Shown here piece after piece: positions 46,556 through 57,865 of a stretch of DNA of 64,000 bases. A model generated the notes under the pieces. It worked only from the letters and a program-made list of their open reading frames with translations, did no database searches and had not been told where the DNA came from. A program made the translations under genes and the position numbers. Numbering within the stretch: position 1 is the stretch's first letter; each line of letters opens with the position of its first letter. This DNA comes from Anagrus nilaparvatae. Taxonomy: Eukaryota > Arthropoda > Insecta > Hymenoptera > Mymaridae. Location of the stretch: the NCBI GenBank assembly GCA_022575985.1, contig JAKSXM010000142.1, positions 5,954,001 to 6,018,000 of the forward strand, written 5' to 3'.

Positions 46556-46800
46556 ATGTCTAAAATTTTTCTTTTCATTTGCCTCCTTTTATTGGCACTA
46601 ATAAGTTTATTCGAAGTTGCTGAAAGCTTCATTTTTGATTGTATTAAAAATGGAGAGCAGGTAAGCATAGACAATTTTTTATTTTATTTAAAAATTTTGT
46701 TAATTTATTAATATTACAGTGCGATCAAGGGAGTATTCTTTGCTGTTCTCGAAAATGTTTGGCACCGAGCCTTCTAGGTATAGGTACTTGTATCGAATAA
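46556..46800 (+). CDS. Secreted six-cysteine knottin, copy E
   Basis: Exon 1 is 46556-46660 and exon 2 is 46720-46800, with a 59-bp phase-0 intron; the product is 61 residues. The signal peptide is as in A. Exon 1 has four extra residues (FIFD) before Cys1. Spacing is C-x6-C-x6-CC-x3-C-x10-C, so loop 2 is one residue longer than in A-C. The promoter is complete. A conserved AATAAA-containing tail (aatttaataaaaaattttta) follows the stop near 46826. It is last in the direct-repeat cluster B-E, all on the plus strand. Confidence 0.8.
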
Positions 46801-46849
46801 TTAAATACTTTATTATGTACGAAAATTTAATAAAAAATTTTTAACCTAA

Positions 46850-47489
46850 TAATTACACAAATTGAATTTGATTTTATTTATTTTTTTTAATATTTCAATA
46901 AAATTTTAATTTTTTCTTCACAAGAGAAATACTTATCAAAATAATTTTTAAAATATAATTCTGTAAGTTTAGTGGTTGAGGATGTTAAAGAAACGAAAAT
47001 AATGTCAATAAATAAATCAATTTTTTTTTTCTAAGAAAATTGTATTCTGAAATAAAAAATAAATAATTAGTAATAACTAGTGGGTGGATTAACAGATACA
47101 CCTGAACTATGTTAGGCTATATAACGAAAATGAAAAAATTTTGACTATTTTTAAATCGAAAGATCTCCATCCACGCCTAATGCTAAAATTTCTTGAAATT
47201 ACGATTTTTTTTTTTTTTTTTTTATGCACTGAAACTGCAAAAAAATTAATATTTTTTATTAAAATAAATTTTATTTGAGGTTAATTATTATTTTTTTAAG
47301 CGTGGATTGAGTCAAATTAAATCATTTTTGCTAAATCTACGCTTAAACAAAAGAGGTTGAGCGTGGATTGAGACCTTTCCTTAAATTGAGGAATAAATTA
47401 TGTAAAATATGTTGGTGATAAAACGATATTTCTAAAACTACACGGTAGAGCTGCTTTGGTTGAATATTCAACCAATTGGTTGAATTTTG
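46850..47489. other. Non-coding stretch between knottin E and satellite
   Basis: AT-rich. Contains 'gcgtggattgag' twice (near 47302 and 47361) and its approximate inverse near 47170, an imperfect inverted repeat. No gene seen. Confidence 0.4.
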
Positions 47490-49800
47490 CAGTTTTTGGT
47501 TTGAAACAGTGAAAAACTTAAATCTACATGTTTCACCGTGTCAGAAAGCCAAAAAAACCTGACATAAATGGATTTTCCTGAGTTTTAAAATTATTACTTT
47601 TTTGAAAATTTGGCTTTTAGTCAAGGCGCCAGCAATGTTAAATGCATCCAAAAATTTTTTCAGCACTAGAATGGATGCACCTCATTGAAACTTATGTAGT
47701 TTTGGTCGCTGAAACCGATTTTGAAGGTTTCATCCATTTTCGGATGGCCAGTTTTGAGTAATGGATGCTATATACTAAAAAATCGGCGAAAAATTAGCAA
47801 GATTGGTAATATCTTGAAAACAATAGCTAATTTAGCCTATTTTGGGTACCCCAATAAGGTTTTCGGGGGATCACGGTTTTGAAGACAGATTTATAAAAAA
47901 CAAAATGGCGGACTCAAAATGGCGTGTTTCTAACCTTAGAAACGGCGATTTATGCTGTTTTAAGCATATTTACGTTGTCTAATAAGTTTTTCGGACCAGT
48001 TATAAAGATTCTGAGGTCATATTTTTAATTTTCAAAATAGCGGGTTAAAAATGGCAAATTCATAACCTTAAAATTGACAATAAATGCTATTTTAAGCATT
48101 AAAGCTTGTTACATTTTAAGATTTTGGGGTCGGTGATCACGATTCTCAGGTTTAAATGCTTATAATAGTTCATATTGTCGATTTTGGGGTTATGAATTTG
48201 CCATTTTTAGCCCGCTATTTTGAAAATTAAAAATATGACCTCATAATCTTTATAACTGGTCCGAAAAACTTATTACACAACGTAAATATGCTTAAAACAG
48301 CATAAATCGCCGTTTCTGAGGTTCGAAACACGCCATTTTGAGTCCGCCGTTTTGTTTTTTATAAATCTGTCTTCAAAACCGTGATCAGTGACCCTGAAAA
48401 CCTTATTGGGGTACCCAAAATAGGCTCAATTAGCTATTGTTTTCAAGATATTACCAATCTTGCTAATTTTTCGCCGGTTTTTTAGTATATAGCGTCCATT
48501 ACTCAAAACTGGCCATCCGAAAATGGATGAAACCTTCAAAATCGGTTTCAGCGACCAAAAATACATGAGTTTCAATGAGGTGCATCCATTCTAGTGCTGA
48601 AAAAATTTTTGGATGCATTTAACATTGCTGGCGCCTTGACTATTTATTCACATAAAAACATTTAAATTACTTAAAACTCATTGTAAATAAACCAAGTTTT
48701 CTAACCAAAAAAGTGCTTTTGAAATAGGGGAACAGGATTTTTTTGACAATTTTTATTTTTGCAAAAATCCAAAGGGGTATGGAAAAATGTCAAAAAAATT
48801 TTTTTTCAAATTTTTCGCTGTTTGGTACCGAAAAAGGTTTGAAACAGTGAAAAACTTAAGTCAATATGGTTCCCCAGGTCAAAGAGACCAAAAAATCTAT
48901 TATAAATGGATTTAAGTGAGTTTGAAAATTTTTTTATTTTAGAAATTTTGTCTTTATTTGCTTCAAATTATTTGAATCAGATAAAACTCATTAGGAACCA
49001 AGTTTTCTAACCAAAAAAGTGCTGATGAAATAGGGGAACAGGATTTTTTTGACAATTTTTATTTTTGCAAAAATCCAAAGGGGTATGTATGGAAAAATGT
49101 CAAAAAAAATTTTTTTCAAATTTTTCGCTGTTTGGTATCGAAAAAGGTTTGGAACAGTGAAAAACTTAAATCAATATGGTTCCCCGAGTTAAAGAGCCAA
49201 AAAAACCTCATATAAATGGATTTAAGTGAATTTGAAAATTTTTAGATTTTAGAAATTTTGGCTTTATTAGCTTTAAACCATTTGAATCAGATAAAACTCA
49301 TTAGGAACCAAGTTTTCTAACCAAAAAAGTGCTGATGAAATAGGGGAACAGGATTTTTTTGACAATTTTTATTTTTGCAAAAATCCTAAGGGGTATGTAT
49401 GGAAAAATGTCAAAAAAATTTTTTTTCAAATTTTTCGCTGTTAGGTATCGAAAAAGGTTTGAAACATTGAAAAACTTAAATCAATATGGTTCTCCAATTC
49501 AAAGACCCCAAAAAATCTGATATAAATAGATTTAAGTGAATTTAAAAACATTTTCATTTTTAGAAATTTTTGCTTTATTTGCATAAAACCATTTAAATTG
49601 GTTAAAATTCTTTATAACCATTATTTAAAAAAAAAAGTGCTGATAAAGTAGGAGAACGAACAGGATTTTTTTTCTTTAAATTTTTCGTTGTTTTTTACTG
49701 AAAAAGGTTTCAAAGAGCTAAAAATTTTAATCAATATGTTTCACCGGGTCAGAGAACTCAAAAAACCTGATATAAAAGGATTAAAGGGGAATTTCGAATT
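47490..49800. repeat. Satellite array 2, ~300-bp units, interrupted by a foldback at 47620-48640
   Basis: Units marked by 'ggggaacagg' near 48727, 49034 and 49344, plus a diverged last unit near 49655 and a first partial unit at 47490-47619. The words are those of the 11278-12560 array, so the two arrays are the same family at both knottin locations. Confidence 0.8.
47620..48640. mobile_element. 1.02-kb foldback element with TA target duplication inside the satellite
   Basis: GTCAAGGCGCCAGCAATGTT at 47620 is matched by its exact inverse ending at 48640, and the arms remain nearly complementary almost to the centre (about 48130). It is flanked by TA, and the satellite sequence on the two sides rejoins as 'ttggctttta|tttattcacataaa'. 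No coding capacity. A one-armed relic lies at 2505-2665. Confidence 0.85.
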
Positions 49801-52235
49801 CAAATCAGCCCAAATTTTTTCTGAAAAGTTTGCTTTTACTTATTAGTAATTTGATTCGTTTATAATTTTGAGCTTTTTATGCTTGAAAAAAGTATATGTA
49901 GATTTAAATAAAAATGATTTCTTTAAAAAATTAGAATAATTACATTCTAAAATATACAATTTTTATTGTCAACTATTATTATACCTGCAAACTGAGTAAT
50001 ATACAAACGAATGTAATAATAGACTATTATAATTTTCATGTCTTTACTAAACGTCAATAAAACTTAACATCGTCAGCCTCTTTTTTCTATTATAAATCTC
50101 AATTTTATTTTATTCTGCGTTTATAGTCATAATTTTTGTGTCCTCCCTTTCAATTGATGGAGTAAAAATGTAAAAAATATCACATGTTTGTAAAAATTGT
50201 AAAGAAAAACTGGTGTCAATAACCGCCTGCTGCCGGATACGCCCTTTTTTATAAATTTGAAGAAAAAAAAAGATTACTTTTGACCACCTAACCCATATTT
50301 AACACACATATGGACATCAACCCGTTATGTGTTATATTTGCGCTTTTTTTTGAAAATGTCGACAACACATTTATATATAACGTTGTTTCAATGTGACACA
50401 TAATAATGGAAAAAAATTTTTTTCAAAAAAAAAAAAAAGTAAATGCATCTGCTTTTTTCAAAGAAGGATTAATCTATAATGAAGAAAGGGTTTAAAAAGA
50501 ATTGTTGGGGGTCTCTTTTTGTTGATATGTTTTACTTACTTTTTCGGAAGCTTTGAATTTTTTTTTTATTCTTGATTAGGACATCAAATTTCTATTGAAA
50601 TTTTTAGTTTTTGTTACAGAGTTTTATATATATTTAATATGTGTCAATTAGGGTAATATTTTTTTTTTTAAATTAATTACGTGTAAATATGAACGTAAAA
50701 AACTGATAAATTTGAAAATTTTTTTGTTTCAATATCTTAAAATCCTAATATCTTAATAATTATCATATTCTTAAACTAAATCAAGCATGTAAATAGGTTT
50801 ACCTATAACCCTATTGTAATAGATAATTTTATGGAGATCGTATGCAGAGAAAAAAAATTTCACGCAAGGTATTTCAAATTAAATTAATTCTATTGAAAAT
50901 TCAAATGTTATTTAGTTTTTTAATTTAAAAACTATCACGTAAGTAAGGTAAACAATATATTATTTACCTGTTGAGAAATTATTAAATTTGAAAATATTTA
51001 AATTATTTATTTATTAGAAAAAATTTTTTAAACGGAAGGAACAAGTCATTAATATGATTAATACAAAATTTAGCTCATGTTACTTTTTCCTGTTTTCTAT
51101 GAAAATTTTTTTTAAAAGAAGACTAATGAATTTTAGAAAATTAAGATTACAAATGACATTATTTAAATTGTTTTTCGTAAAAGCTGTGTCTTTATTACAT
51201 TGGTTTTAATGTTATGAAAAATGAATCTTTAATTATTATTAATTGTTCCTCAAAACCTACAGAACAGACTTTTGTTGCTTTTACTATTTGAAAAAATATT
51301 TTTTTTGATTAATATAATAAATTTTTGTCACAATAGTTGAATAAACTTTTTTTATGTATTAAAAAGTATAATTTTAGCATCAGGCCTTCATAATACTACA
51401 CCATTTGCCATTTTTATGTAATTTATGAATGGTTCCTAATAATAAGCTAGAATTGAGTGAAATAAAATTTTTTTCACCAAATCAGCTCTCCATTAAATAG
51501 CTTTATAATTATAATATTTTGTTTTATCGTCTAAAAAAAACTACCATGCATCAATAAGGCAAGGAAAATAATTATTTTGTTTTTTCAGGGTCATGTTCAG
51601 ACACCCCCTTACATTCATAGTACTTGCATGTGATATAATTGCAGTGATTTTTATTTATTGTCATGTAACTATAATTTTTAAATGTTTAATCAATACCATA
51701 GAAAAGTAAACATTGTTATAAATAAATCAAATTACTTATTGGCAATAATTGTTATTTATGCTGAAAAAAAATTATTTTTTATTAATTATCGATTGTTAAT
51801 TTTCTTAATATTGTATTTTAAATATTTCAATAACTATAAATACTAAATAATGAATTATGTATTAAAGCCTTACTCTAAAAAAAGCAACAAGTAAACGTTT
51901 TATTTAAGTTTTTGGGGGCCTTCCGTGGCCTGGAAGTCTAATTCCAACGGAAATCAGTATGTTTTTTAATTTTTTGGGTGCAATTATCTAGGCTAAGTTT
52001 TGTTTCGTTGACAAAACACCTATAATTATTCTGAAATACCCTTAAGAAATTTAGAATTCTAATAAAAAATTTATTTTATTATGACATTTATGAAGTGATT
52101 TGACCCCCAAAACAAAACTTACATTAAGGAGTAGTATTCAAAAAATTTAATTAATCACTGGTTGCCGTTGGAATTTTATTTAATTTCTTAGATCCATAAA
52201 CAGATAATACTCTACTCATAGGCTGGAAAAGTTAA
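49801..52235. other. AT-rich non-coding stretch
   Basis: No gene, RNA gene or clear repeat is seen. Confidence 0.35.
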
Positions 52236-52239
52236 GATT

Positions 52240-52475
52240 ACGCAGCTTTTCAAAAAAAAATTTTTCTTATTAGTGTCCAGAAAGTGCGTGTTTTCTGGCC
52301 GCTGCGCTATTCGAAAAAATGCATTTTCTCGACACTGAGCAAGAAAAATTATGTTTTGTCTTTGGCCACAAAAAAAGGATGCCCCAAATCGCAGTTTACC
52401 ATCCTCGGCTTCGCCTCGGACGGTAATTTACGTGCGATTTGGGCCATTCTTTACTTTTGTGGCCATGGGTAAAAA
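52240..52475. repeat. Hairpin repeat with GC-rich stem
   Basis: 'gatgccccaaatcgca' and 'tgcgatttgggccattc' form the outer stem and 'cctcggcttcgcctcgg' a small inner one. The same outer stem occurs at 28370-28565. The frame reading through it is a by-product. Confidence 0.5.
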
Positions 52476-53609
52476 TATACTATTTCTGGAGTCTTTAGAG
52501 CCTTCTTGAGACCCTGAAATATAATTTTGAATTTTTTGAAAATCGGTTTTTTGAGTATAAAAAAAATAGACTATCCATAAAAATTTTTTTTATAGTCCTG
52601 ATTGTTTGGAAAACCATATTAATTAATTTTTTAGAAAATTATCTGGCAGGGGAACCAATTTCTAATATTCGAAAATTGAAAATATTTTACCGCCGTTTAT
52701 CCACGCTTTTTTAACTGCTGTAAAATTTTTATTTTAAATAGTTTATTGTTGTGCCAAAAATGTAAAAGCATAGTTATAAAACTGATTTTTATGTATAGCC
52801 ACCATTCTGTAGTCCCGATTGTGCAATTCTGTCGCTGCCGTTTACCCGCGCTTTATGAAAATATTTGTTTTTTAAATCCATTAGGCGCGGATGTGTTTAT
52901 AAGAATTTTTGAAACTGGTTTAGATAAAAAATTGATTATTAAAAATTGAGAAATTAATATTGAGTTTTTATGAAGATAATGCGTCAGCTATACCAAATAT
53001 TTTTAGGACATAGAATAATTTTAATTCCACGCAACAACCCTAAAATTATAAAAACGCAATAATTATCAACTTACAGTTTTTTTTGTTAATTAATAAATTG
53101 ACTATTCAAAAATTTGTTAAAAAAAAAAATAAATGTGTCCAATTTTGAAAATTCCGAAGAAATTTTTTGTTTTTTATTTAAATTTTAAAAAATTCAAAAT
53201 CATGGATCAATAGATAAAAAAATTTTAAGGTCAAATAAATAATTTATACAAAAACAGACACTTTGCTAAATTAAACATATTCTAAATTAGTACATTTTAT
53301 CAATTTTTTTAGTCAATAATCGGTCAATAATTTGTTTCCCCATTTTTTTATAACAGTTAGAAAATGTTTAAAAATCAATTTGATTGGTTATTTTTTTAAT
53401 TATTTAAGGTTTTACCGAAAAAGTCCAACAGTGCGCATTTTGATTCGACAGTTATCAAACAGTCATCCCTTAATGAACTTGAAAAAAAAAGCTTTAATTT
53501 TTCGCTATAGAAATTCGCTGGATTGTTGTGCAAGTTAACATGCTTTAAAAAAAACAGTCAAAGCAGTTTAGATTCTAAGTAGCTACATACATTGTTTGTT
53601 TTGAATATC
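52476..53609. other. AT-rich intergenic DNA upstream of the ionotropic receptor
   Basis: No gene supported; the frames at 52746-52949 and 53332-53538 have no recognisable features. The receptor promoter should be near 53500-53600 but no TATA box is evident. Confidence 0.35.
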
Positions 53610-55433
53610 ATGGATACAAAAGTGTTGTTTCTTTTGATGCTTCTTACGTTGTTTTATGCAAAATCTGGAAATGCTTCGATTAATTCTGTGATTCAGCACA
53701 TTCAACAAAATTTAAATATTCGTCAAGTTGCAGTGTACATTAACAATACCAATTACAAATATGAATCTCGATTTCGCATGTTCATACGGAATTTGAGCAG
53801 CCATATTCCTGCAGCAGTGATTGATGTTCAAAATAATGTGGTCAAGAATGCAACCTGGTTAGAAAGAAGTAAGAAAAATCTTCCTCCAGAAACTTTGAAC
53901 ATCATTATATTGGATAAGTATAATCGAAACCTTATTAACCAAACTTTAAGTTTTGTAATCGAAAAAACTCGGGCGCACCTAAAAAACCCATGCTTTATGC
54001 TCGTTCTGTTAAAAAATGATTACAAAACAGCAGCTTTATTAAAGGAGATGCTGAAAAATTATGCAGATGACTATATTATAAATTTTACGATTCTTAAAAT
54101 CGATTACTTAATCAATGATCCCGTAATTCTATATTACAACCCATTTTTTAATGCTTATTATGAAATTAAATATTCAAATTCGAGTATCCAAATTTTACCA
54201 GACAAAGTAAGAGATATGAACGGAAAATATTTAACTGTAGGAATAAAAAAATATCCTCCCCATCTTACAAATATTTATAATAATCTTTACTTTACACCAA
54301 TTATGCAGTACAATTACCTTGTCAAAAATTTAAATGCAAGCAACAACTTTGTTTATGTTAAAAGTTCTAATCCAATGAATGAAATGAAAAAGAACAAGGA
54401 AATTGAGTTTATGATTGTCATAACTTATAATTTCGGACTCATTTATCATCTTGAATATTTTTATATTATTCCCAATCTTGAGCAGTACGTTGCACTAGTA
54501 CCGAAAGTTCAAGAATCCAGTTTAAAAATTAAATGGAATAATCTCTTGTCTGTGTTGTCTATTATTTTGATAATATTATCCATTAAAATATTAGCTAAAT
54601 ACATGAAATTACCAGTTAACGACTTCTCAACTTTAAAGATTTTTGCAATAATACTAGGAATGACTTCAAACAAAATTTCTGCAAACAAATGGTCAAGAAT
54701 TATTCTCGTTATCCTGTCCCTTTTAATGCTTTTGTTTTCGTCAGTCATTATTTCTAACTTGACCGAACTTGAATATACTACGGCAGATGTGCCTCTGATA
54801 AAGGATTTTGATGACATAATTAGAAAAAATATATCAATATGTTTTCCAGTCGGGATATATAAATATGTTTACAATTATTTTAAGAATTTAAACGAAGAAA
54901 TGTTGATGAGAGTACTTGAAACCCAAAATAAAAATAATTGTACCATTGTTAAATTTTTGGAAAATAATCAATCCATGATATTTATTAATACAGAATTCGC
55001 TTTAAATTTAATGAGTCAAATTTTTAAGGATAAGTTAAAATTAAATGATTTCAAAATTATTGATTTACAACTACCCTCAATAATTCAGTGTTATCCATTT
55101 AAATTAATGTCTCCATTCAAAGAAAAATTCGCGATACTTGCAAGAAGAAGTTTTGAAGCAGGCTTAGATATTAAATGGATCTCAGATGCAAAAATGAAAA
55201 ATCGAGAATATATGAATAAATTTGATAGCTCATTAATAAAGCAAAATGAAAACGGAGACGAGTTAACCATAATTATATTGCTAATCGTCTTAACGATTGG
55301 TTCTATCGCCGGAATTTTGGCATTTATTGGGGAATACTTGTACAGTGCCTACCTAAAAAGGAAAAATTTAAAAAAGGAGAAGAATAATCGAAGAAAAGTT
55401 ATTTTGGTTCGAGAAGCTGTTCCCCAAAAATAG
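53610..55433 (+). CDS. Divergent ionotropic receptor (IR), intronless
   Basis: The gene encodes 607 residues from the ATG at 53610; the frame opens a few codons earlier but without an ATG. Residues 1-22 are a signal peptide. An extracellular N-terminal part with many N-glycosylation sites (for example NNT, NLS, NAT, NQT) is followed by a ligand-binding S1-like region near 200-260. Three membrane segments lie at about 311-331 (M1), 361-383 (M2) and 551-577 (M3), with an S2-like region between M2 and M3 ending in 'RRSFEAGLDIKWISDAKM'. This M1-pore-M2-S2-M3 order is that of ionotropic glutamate-receptor-related chemoreceptors. The conserved glutamate-binding residues are not evident, as in divergent IRs. 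It is likely a chemosensory (taste or olfactory) channel subunit. A paralogue at 62725-63701 faces it on the minus strand. Confidence 0.88.
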   Translation: MDTKVLFLLMLLTLFYAKSGNASINSVIQHIQQNLNIRQVAVYINNTNYKYESRFRMFIRNLSSHIPAAVIDVQNNVVKNATWLERSKKNLPPETLNIIILDKYNRNLINQTLSFVIEKTRAHLKNPCFMLVLLKNDYKTAALLKEMLKNYADDYIINFTILKIDYLINDPVILYYNPFFNAYYEIKYSNSSIQILPDKVRDMNGKYLTVGIKKYPPHLTNIYNNLYFTPIMQYNYLVKNLNASNNFVYVKSSNPMNEMKKNKEIEFMIVITYNFGLIYHLEYFYIIPNLEQYVALVPKVQESSLKIKWNNLLSVLSIILIILSIKILAKYMKLPVNDFSTLKIFAIILGMTSNKISANKWSRIILVILSLLMLLFSSVIISNLTELEYTTADVPLIKDFDDIIRKNISICFPVGIYKYVYNYFKNLNEEMLMRVLETQNKNNCTIVKFLENNQSMIFINTEFALNLMSQIFKDKLKLNDFKIIDLQLPSIIQCYPFKLMSPFKEKFAILARRSFEAGLDIKWISDAKMKNREYMNKFDSSLIKQNENGDELTIIILLIVLTIGSIAGILAFIGEYLYSAYLKRKNLKKEKNNRRKVILVREAVPQK

Positions 55434-56992
55434 TGTGTTTTCATCTTTTATGTGATTTTAAAAGTTTTTCAGAATAAAAAAATTTTCAGTGATTTGAAAA
55501 ATATGTAAAAAAGTTGGAAAATTAGTAACACTTAAACACCTATATTTTTAATAATCTATTGATTATGTTTGATAATATTTAATTGTTTAACCAATACATT
55601 GATTTTGTTATCTTTTTTTTGCATTTCAGGCTGTTACATTGCGTGCGATTAATAAATGTTTGTAAAAATTCTGCAATTAACTTATTTAATAAAGTTTTTC
55701 ATGGACAAATATATTTTTAACATTTTATTTATTTTAATTTTATTAAATACCTCAATTATATATACTTTTTACATTTTATTTTAATTAAAATATTTTATTA
55801 TTTACAATCTAAATTTTACAATAAAACATCCGTTGCTTAAAAAGGATAAAATTATACCCAAAAACCTACAAATTTGATGTTCGGAAGAAGGAATAGAAGA
55901 TAGAATCAAACGATAAATTGAGCAAACTAAATAGAAACTGCAATGAATTCATGGTGAGTATAAATTTAAAGAAATTTCGCATTTATTTTTGTGTCCAAAA
56001 AAGGTGTCCTATTAAATGGAACAGTCGCGTGACTATAATGTATTATGGCTCCAATTACAATGCAGATTTGAAAAAAAAATAAGGACATTCGTCAAAGAGT
56101 TATTATTACAAACGACTCAATACGTCGAGTAGGTACTTTAATGCCTTCTTTACTCTTCTGTAAATACACTTTTTGTGTCATCTTCACCTTTTCAGGTTTC
56201 AATTTATTTTGCAAATGCTTACACACGCGTGTTTTGTTATTTAGAAAAAGAAATAGACTGGAAATGCACATCCGTCAATCGGAATTTTTTTAAAATCCTT
56301 CTTTTTAATGTATTCTTACGTTATTTGAGTATTTTTAACAATAATTGACAAAATCCTTACCTACTTATTTTATACTTTGAAAAAAGGTTTTTCTCTTTAA
56401 TTAAATTTAACGACCATGAAAAATAAACATGTATTTATTTTTCTGTAGCATAATTTTTAAATAAAGTTTGTAATCTAGCTTGAAAATCAACTAATAAAAT
56501 TTAATAAAATTATTTTAAAATAGTTAAAAAATATATAAATTTATGAATTTATTTTAAAATACGTGAGTAAACACAAAAGATGTTCTGGAAATTTTTTTAA
56601 CTTTCAGGTAGAAAAGTATTAATTTTTATTTGAAATAAAATATAATTAAATAAATTAGGATAATAAAAAAATTTTTTTGTGCCTATAATAAATTATTTGT
56701 ATTTTAAAATGTTACATTTTAGTAGGTATTTATTTAAAATTGAAAAAAAAAAATTTAGACACGCTAAACACAAAGCGACTTGGCAGCTTTGGGTAAATAT
56801 TGTATAATTAAAAAAATTTTTAAATAAAAATAACAATTATTATGCTAATGAAACTGAATATTTTATGGATAATAAAAATTATTTTCAAATAAATTTTAAT
56901 GGTTTCTTATATTTTTGGAATTTCCAGAAAAAACGGAAAATTATTTATTATACTGCATAAAATTATGAATTTTTTTTTGTAAGACTGCTTTC
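55434..56992. other. AT-rich non-coding stretch
   Basis: Starts with the 3' region of the ionotropic receptor gene (AATAAA-like words near 55474 and 55688). No further gene seen. Confidence 0.35.
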
Positions 56993-57290
56993 ACACGCAA
57001 GTGAATTTGTAAAGTGAATTTGTAAAATGAATTTGTAATGGCGCGTAAATTCAAAATTTAAATAAGCCTGAAAATCTAAAATTAGCGAAATTGATTAAAT
57101 TTTTAAATAATTATTGTTTGTTAAATATTATTATTTCATTTTTTATTCATTTTTACAATAATTTCTTTAAAAATTTAATTAACTTCGCTAATTTTAGATT
57201 TTCAGGTTTATTTGAAATTTGAAATTTCGTGCCGTTACAAATTCATTTTACAAATTCACTTTACAAATTCACTTGCGTGTGAAAGCAGCC
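56993..57290. mobile_element. 298-bp foldback MITE with TAA target duplication
   Basis: Ends GACTGCTTTCACACGCAAGT and the inverse, flanked by TAA at 56990-56992 and 57291-57293. Subterminally 'gtgaatttgtaaa' is repeated two to three times on each arm. A TWA-type duplication is typical of PIF/Harbinger elements. Confidence 0.8.
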
Positions 57291-57294
57291 TAAA

Positions 57295-57360
57295 GAGGCC
57301 AGAATATTTAAAATCTAATTCTCAAGCTCCAGGGAATTAGATTTTAAATATTCTGTCCTC
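57295..57360. repeat. 66-bp hairpin with 27-bp stem
   Basis: agaatatttaaaatctaatt(c) at 57301-57321 pairs perfectly with its inverse at 57334-57354 across a 12-base loop. The outer gaggcc/gtcctc extends the stem with one mismatch. It adjoins the preceding MITE. It could be an isolated hairpin or a small structured RNA. Confidence 0.6.
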
Positions 57361-57485
57361 TTTCGTATATAAAAAAAAATTTTAATCTAGCTCAAAATTA
57401 TATAATTATTCCAAGCCTAAAAAAAATTAGGCCCTTATACACCAGCACATATTTTTTCCCGTGAATTAAAACATAGTTTTATCTA

Positions 57486-57865
57486 CACTGTAAAAAGTAA
57501 GTTCTTAGAGTTACAAAATAAATAGAATTTTTTTGAAAAATAAGTAAATTTTCAAAAAAATTTGTAAGTATTCGATAAAAATCGTAAATTTACTAAATTT
57601 AGTATATTCTCGAAAAAATTTTTTTTTGATTTCACGAAAATAGTTGTAATTTCACAACTATTTTTCGTAAATTTACAACTATTTTTTGTAAATTTTCGAA
57701 AAAAAATTGTAAATTATCAATTTTTCTTGCGAATTCACAAAAAAAAATCGAGAATACTCGAATTTTTTTGTTGATATAGGTACTTTAGTAATAATATATT
57801 TAGTTTAGTAATAATATACGATTTTATTCGAATATTTACAAATTTTTTCGAAAATTTACTAATTA
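57486..57865. mobile_element. CACTGTAAAAAGTAAC foldback MITE, copy 5, right end lost
   Basis: Left end CACTGTAAAAAGTAAG preceded by TA; the palindromic interior is as in the other copies, but the right terminal 'aagttactttttacagtg' is missing, the element stopping near 57865. Confidence 0.7.

Noticed and set aside
8795..46800. Polydnavirus (bracovirus) proviral origin of the knottin genes
   Set aside because: Cysteine-knot genes do occur in polydnaviruses, but no segment junction motif or other viral gene family is seen here, and the flanks are ordinary repeats.
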